From contig CADCUA010000374.1 in assembly GCA_902805755.1 (NCBI GenBank), forward strand, positions 1 through 7,432: a stretch of 7,432 nt of DNA, given 5' to 3'. The first letter of the stretch is position 1, and every line of letters begins with the position of its first letter. The notes under the pieces were generated by a model that worked only from the letters and a program-made list of their open reading frames with translations, had not been told where the DNA came from and did not search any database. Positions 5,780 through 7,432 of this stretch are shown here, in pieces. The DNA is from an uncultured Lysobacter sp. (GTDB lineage: Bacteria; Pseudomonadota; Gammaproteobacteria; Xanthomonadales; Xanthomonadaceae). The position numbers were made by a program, and so were the translations under genes.

Positions 5780-6717
5780 ACGACATGCCTGCGACCGCCG
5801 TCGGGCCGCCGCTGTATCTCGTCGACGCGAGCATCTACGTCTTCCGCGCGTGGCACTCGATGCCGAATGAATTCCACGATGCCGACGGCTGGCCCACGAA
5901 CGCCGTGCACGGATTCGCGCGCTTCGTACTGGAACTGCTGGAACGCGCGCGCCCGCAGCACATCGCGGTGGCGTTCGACGAAGCGCTGGACTCGTGCTTC
6001 CGCAACGCGCTCTACCCCGCGTACAAGGCCAACCGCGACCCGGCGCCGGAGGAGTTGCGTCGGCAGTTCGTGCAGTGCCAGAACGTCTGCCGTGCACTGG
6101 GCCTGACCGTGCTTGCGCACAGCGACTACGAAGCGGATGACCTGATCGGCACGGCGGTGCATTCGGCGCGCGCGCGTGGGGTTCGCTCGATCATCGTGTC
6201 GCCGGACAAGGACCTGTCACAGCTGCTAGGCGAACACGACGAACAATGGGATTACGCGCGCAACCAGCGCTGGGGCGCGGCCGGGGTTCCCGCGCGTCAT
6301 GGCGTGCATGCGCACCAGATTGCCGACTACCTTGCGCTGACGGGCGATGCGGTCGACAACATCCCCGGAGTCCCGGGCATTGGCGCGAAGACCGCCGTCG
6401 CACTGCTTGCGCATTTCGGCTCGCTTGATGCCCTGCTTTCGCGCGTCGACGAAGTGCCTTACCTGCGTCTGCGCGGTGCGGCCGCCTGCGCAGCGAAGCT
6501 GCGCCTGCATCGCGAGCAGGCCCTGCTCTGCAGGCAGCTGTCGACCATTGCGCTCGACGCGCCGCTCGGTGATCACGACGGACATTTCGCACGTGCAAGC
6601 TGCTGCCCGGACCGGCTGCTCGTGTTGTGCGAGCAGCTGCGCTTCGGCCCGCTGACGCGGCGTCGGCTGCATGCGGCCGCGGGCATCGACTACATGCCCT
6701 CAACGGAGGCCCGGTAG
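5776..6717 (+). CDS. Stand-alone 5'-3' exonuclease / flap endonuclease (PolA 5'-nuclease type)
   Basis: The 313-residue protein corresponds to the 5'-nuclease domain of DNA polymerase I without the polymerase, so it probably trims 5' flaps or RNA primers. The acidic metal-site residues are visible: LVDASIYVFRAW (D17), AVAFDEA (D68), YEADDLIG (E119, D121, D122) and SPDKDLSQLL (D144, D146). The helical-arch part FRNALYPAYKANRD (75-88) resembles PolA. The H3TH DNA-binding motif is GDAVDNIPGVPGIGAKTA (190-207, with D191 and D194). It exceeds E. coli Xni (about 251 residues) and keeps the full acid set. TTG 5776 is chosen as start because GGGAG lies seven bases upstream, and it overlaps the nitroreductase stop (TTGA). 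ATG 5785, three codons on, is the alternative but its distance to the ribosome site is 16 bases. The NUDIX gene follows after 35 bp. Confidence 0.92.
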   Translation: MNDMPATAVGPPLYLVDASIYVFRAWHSMPNEFHDADGWPTNAVHGFARFVLELLERARPQHIAVAFDEALDSCFRNALYPAYKANRDPAPEELRRQFVQCQNVCRALGLTVLAHSDYEADDLIGTAVHSARARGVRSIIVSPDKDLSQLLGEHDEQWDYARNQRWGAAGVPARHGVHAHQIADYLALTGDAVDNIPGVPGIGAKTAVALLAHFGSLDALLSRVDEVPYLRLRGAAACAAKLRLHREQALLCRQLSTIALDAPLGDHDGHFARASCCPDRLLVLCEQLRFGPLTRRRLHAAAGIDYMPSTEAR

Positions 6718-6752
6718 GATCGTCGCAGACGAATGCATGCAAGGACGGGTGG

Positions 6753-7295
6753 ATGAACGATCAGGCTGTGGAAACCCTGTACGACGGCCAGTGGCTGCGC
6801 ATGCGGCGCCGCGGCCACTGGGAGTATGTCGAGCGCGTGCATGGGGAAGGCATGGCGGTGATCGTCATCGCCGTCACGCCGGAAGACCGGGTGCTGTTCG
6901 TCGAGCAGCATCGCGTGCCGCTGGGGCGGCGCACGATCGAAATGCCCGCGGGCCTCGTAGGCGACGAACGTAACAGCGATACGCTGGCCGATGCCGCCAG
7001 GCGTGAGCTGATCGAGGAAACGGGCTGGGAAGCGGGCCACGTCGACGTGTTGCTGACCGGTCCTACATCGGCCGGCATGAGCAGCGAGCGCATCGCGTTC
7101 GTGCGTGCCACGAACCTTCGCAAGGTCGGCGCAGGCGGCGGCGTGGACGGCGAGGACATCATCGTGCACGAGGTCCCGCGAGCCGACGCACCCGCGTGGC
7201 TGATGCAGAAAGGCCGCGAAGGCTACGAGCTTGATCTCAAGCTTTGGGCCGGCCTCTGGATGATCCAGTACAACCCGGACGGCTCGCCGGCGTAA
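6753..7295 (+). CDS. NUDIX hydrolase, ADP-ribose pyrophosphatase-like
   Basis: This 180-residue NUDIX enzyme probably splits ADP-ribose or a similar nucleoside diphosphate derivative into two monophosphates, in the cytoplasm with Mg2+. An N-terminal strand region (LYDGQWLRMRRRGHWEYVER, 9-28) resembles the dimerising domain of ADP-ribose pyrophosphatases. VLFVEQHRVPLGRRTIEMPAG (47-67) is the family's substrate-side signature. The NUDIX box spans G70 to W92, with the catalytic REL-I-EE-T-G core intact (R84, E85, E88, E89). The first Glu of the box is replaced by Asp (D76). SSERIAFVRA (110-119) after the box fits the ADP-ribose subgroup. ATG 6753 has AAGGA seven bases upstream; the frame stays open leftwards into the exonuclease gene, but that extension is not protein-like. 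It lies 35 bp after the exonuclease and is probably in the same transcript. Confidence 0.93.
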   Translation: MNDQAVETLYDGQWLRMRRRGHWEYVERVHGEGMAVIVIAVTPEDRVLFVEQHRVPLGRRTIEMPAGLVGDERNSDTLADAARRELIEETGWEAGHVDVLLTGPTSAGMSSERIAFVRATNLRKVGAGGGVDGEDIIVHEVPRADAPAWLMQKGREGYELDLKLWAGLWMIQYNPDGSPA

Positions 7296-7432
7296 CCGCT
7301 GCACGTTCGACCTCGCGAAATCGCGCGCCGCGCACAAGACTTACCACCCGTGCCGCTCGCTCGTTAAGAGACGCGCATGGTGCCGGCCCGTGCGGGTCAT
7401 AGACCTCGCATGCAAGATCCGACTTAAGGTGC

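Noticed and set aside
6627..6752. N-terminal extension of the NUDIX frame into the exonuclease gene
   Set aside because: The extension is a shadow of exonuclease coding sequence, and ATG 6753 has an AAGGA site at good distance.
7314..7325. CGCG-AAAT-CGCG hairpin after the NUDIX gene
   Set aside because: Only four base pairs and no T-run; too weak to call a terminator.
7378..7428. 16-codon open frame near the right edge (ATG 7378 to TAA)
   Set aside because: No ribosome site and no recognisable product; the final 137 bases hold no supportable gene.
1..7432. Search by eye for tRNA, rRNA, CRISPR repeats, insertion-sequence ends and tandem repeats
   Set aside because: None seen. The only repeats are short inverted ones already listed.

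Overview
This is a high-GC, gene-dense stretch of ordinary bacterial chromosome. Gene content and protein flavour point to a gammaproteobacterium of the Xanthomonadaceae/Lysobacteraceae type (Lysobacter, Luteimonas, Xanthomonas and relatives). The main grounds are a SufT protein, an ECF sigma factor followed by a small membrane protein and a DUF3106 protein, a large DUF1631 protein, and a YdjA-like nitroreductase/5'-3' exonuclease/NUDIX cluster. This placement is inferred from memory of these families, not from a search. I see no rRNA, tRNA, CRISPR array, insertion sequence or phage gene.

Layout. Positions 1-472 (minus) hold the N-terminal part of sufT, an Fe-S cluster assembly factor running off the left edge. 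Divergent from it, 572-988 (plus) encodes a small multi-pass membrane protein of unknown function. A gene-poor stretch of about 390 bp (989-1380) leads into a tightly coupled three-gene operon on the plus strand: an ECF sigma factor (1381-1902), a single-pass membrane protein in the usual anti-sigma position (1899-2267), and an exported DUF3106 protein with SPxQ repeats (2264-2713). Both junctions overlap by 4 bases (ATGA). This looks like an envelope-to-nucleus signalling unit whose signal and regulon are unknown.

The operon converges on a large minus-strand DUF1631 gene (2821-5022). The 107-bp gap between them is filled by a hairpin and a nested imperfect inverted repeat, a plausible two-way transcription end. 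Divergent from the DUF1631 gene, a second plus-strand cluster runs to the right: YdjA-like nitroreductase (5144-5779), a stand-alone PolA-type 5'-3' exonuclease starting at a TTG that overlaps the preceding stop (5776-6717), and a NUDIX hydrolase of the ADP-ribose pyrophosphatase kind (6753-7295). The last 137 bases contain no gene I can support.

The least understood parts are the sigma/membrane/DUF3106 operon and the DUF1631 protein. The remainder is mostly recognisable housekeeping. The very long open frames opposite several genes, notably DUF1631, are what high-GC codon use produces and are not treated as genes.
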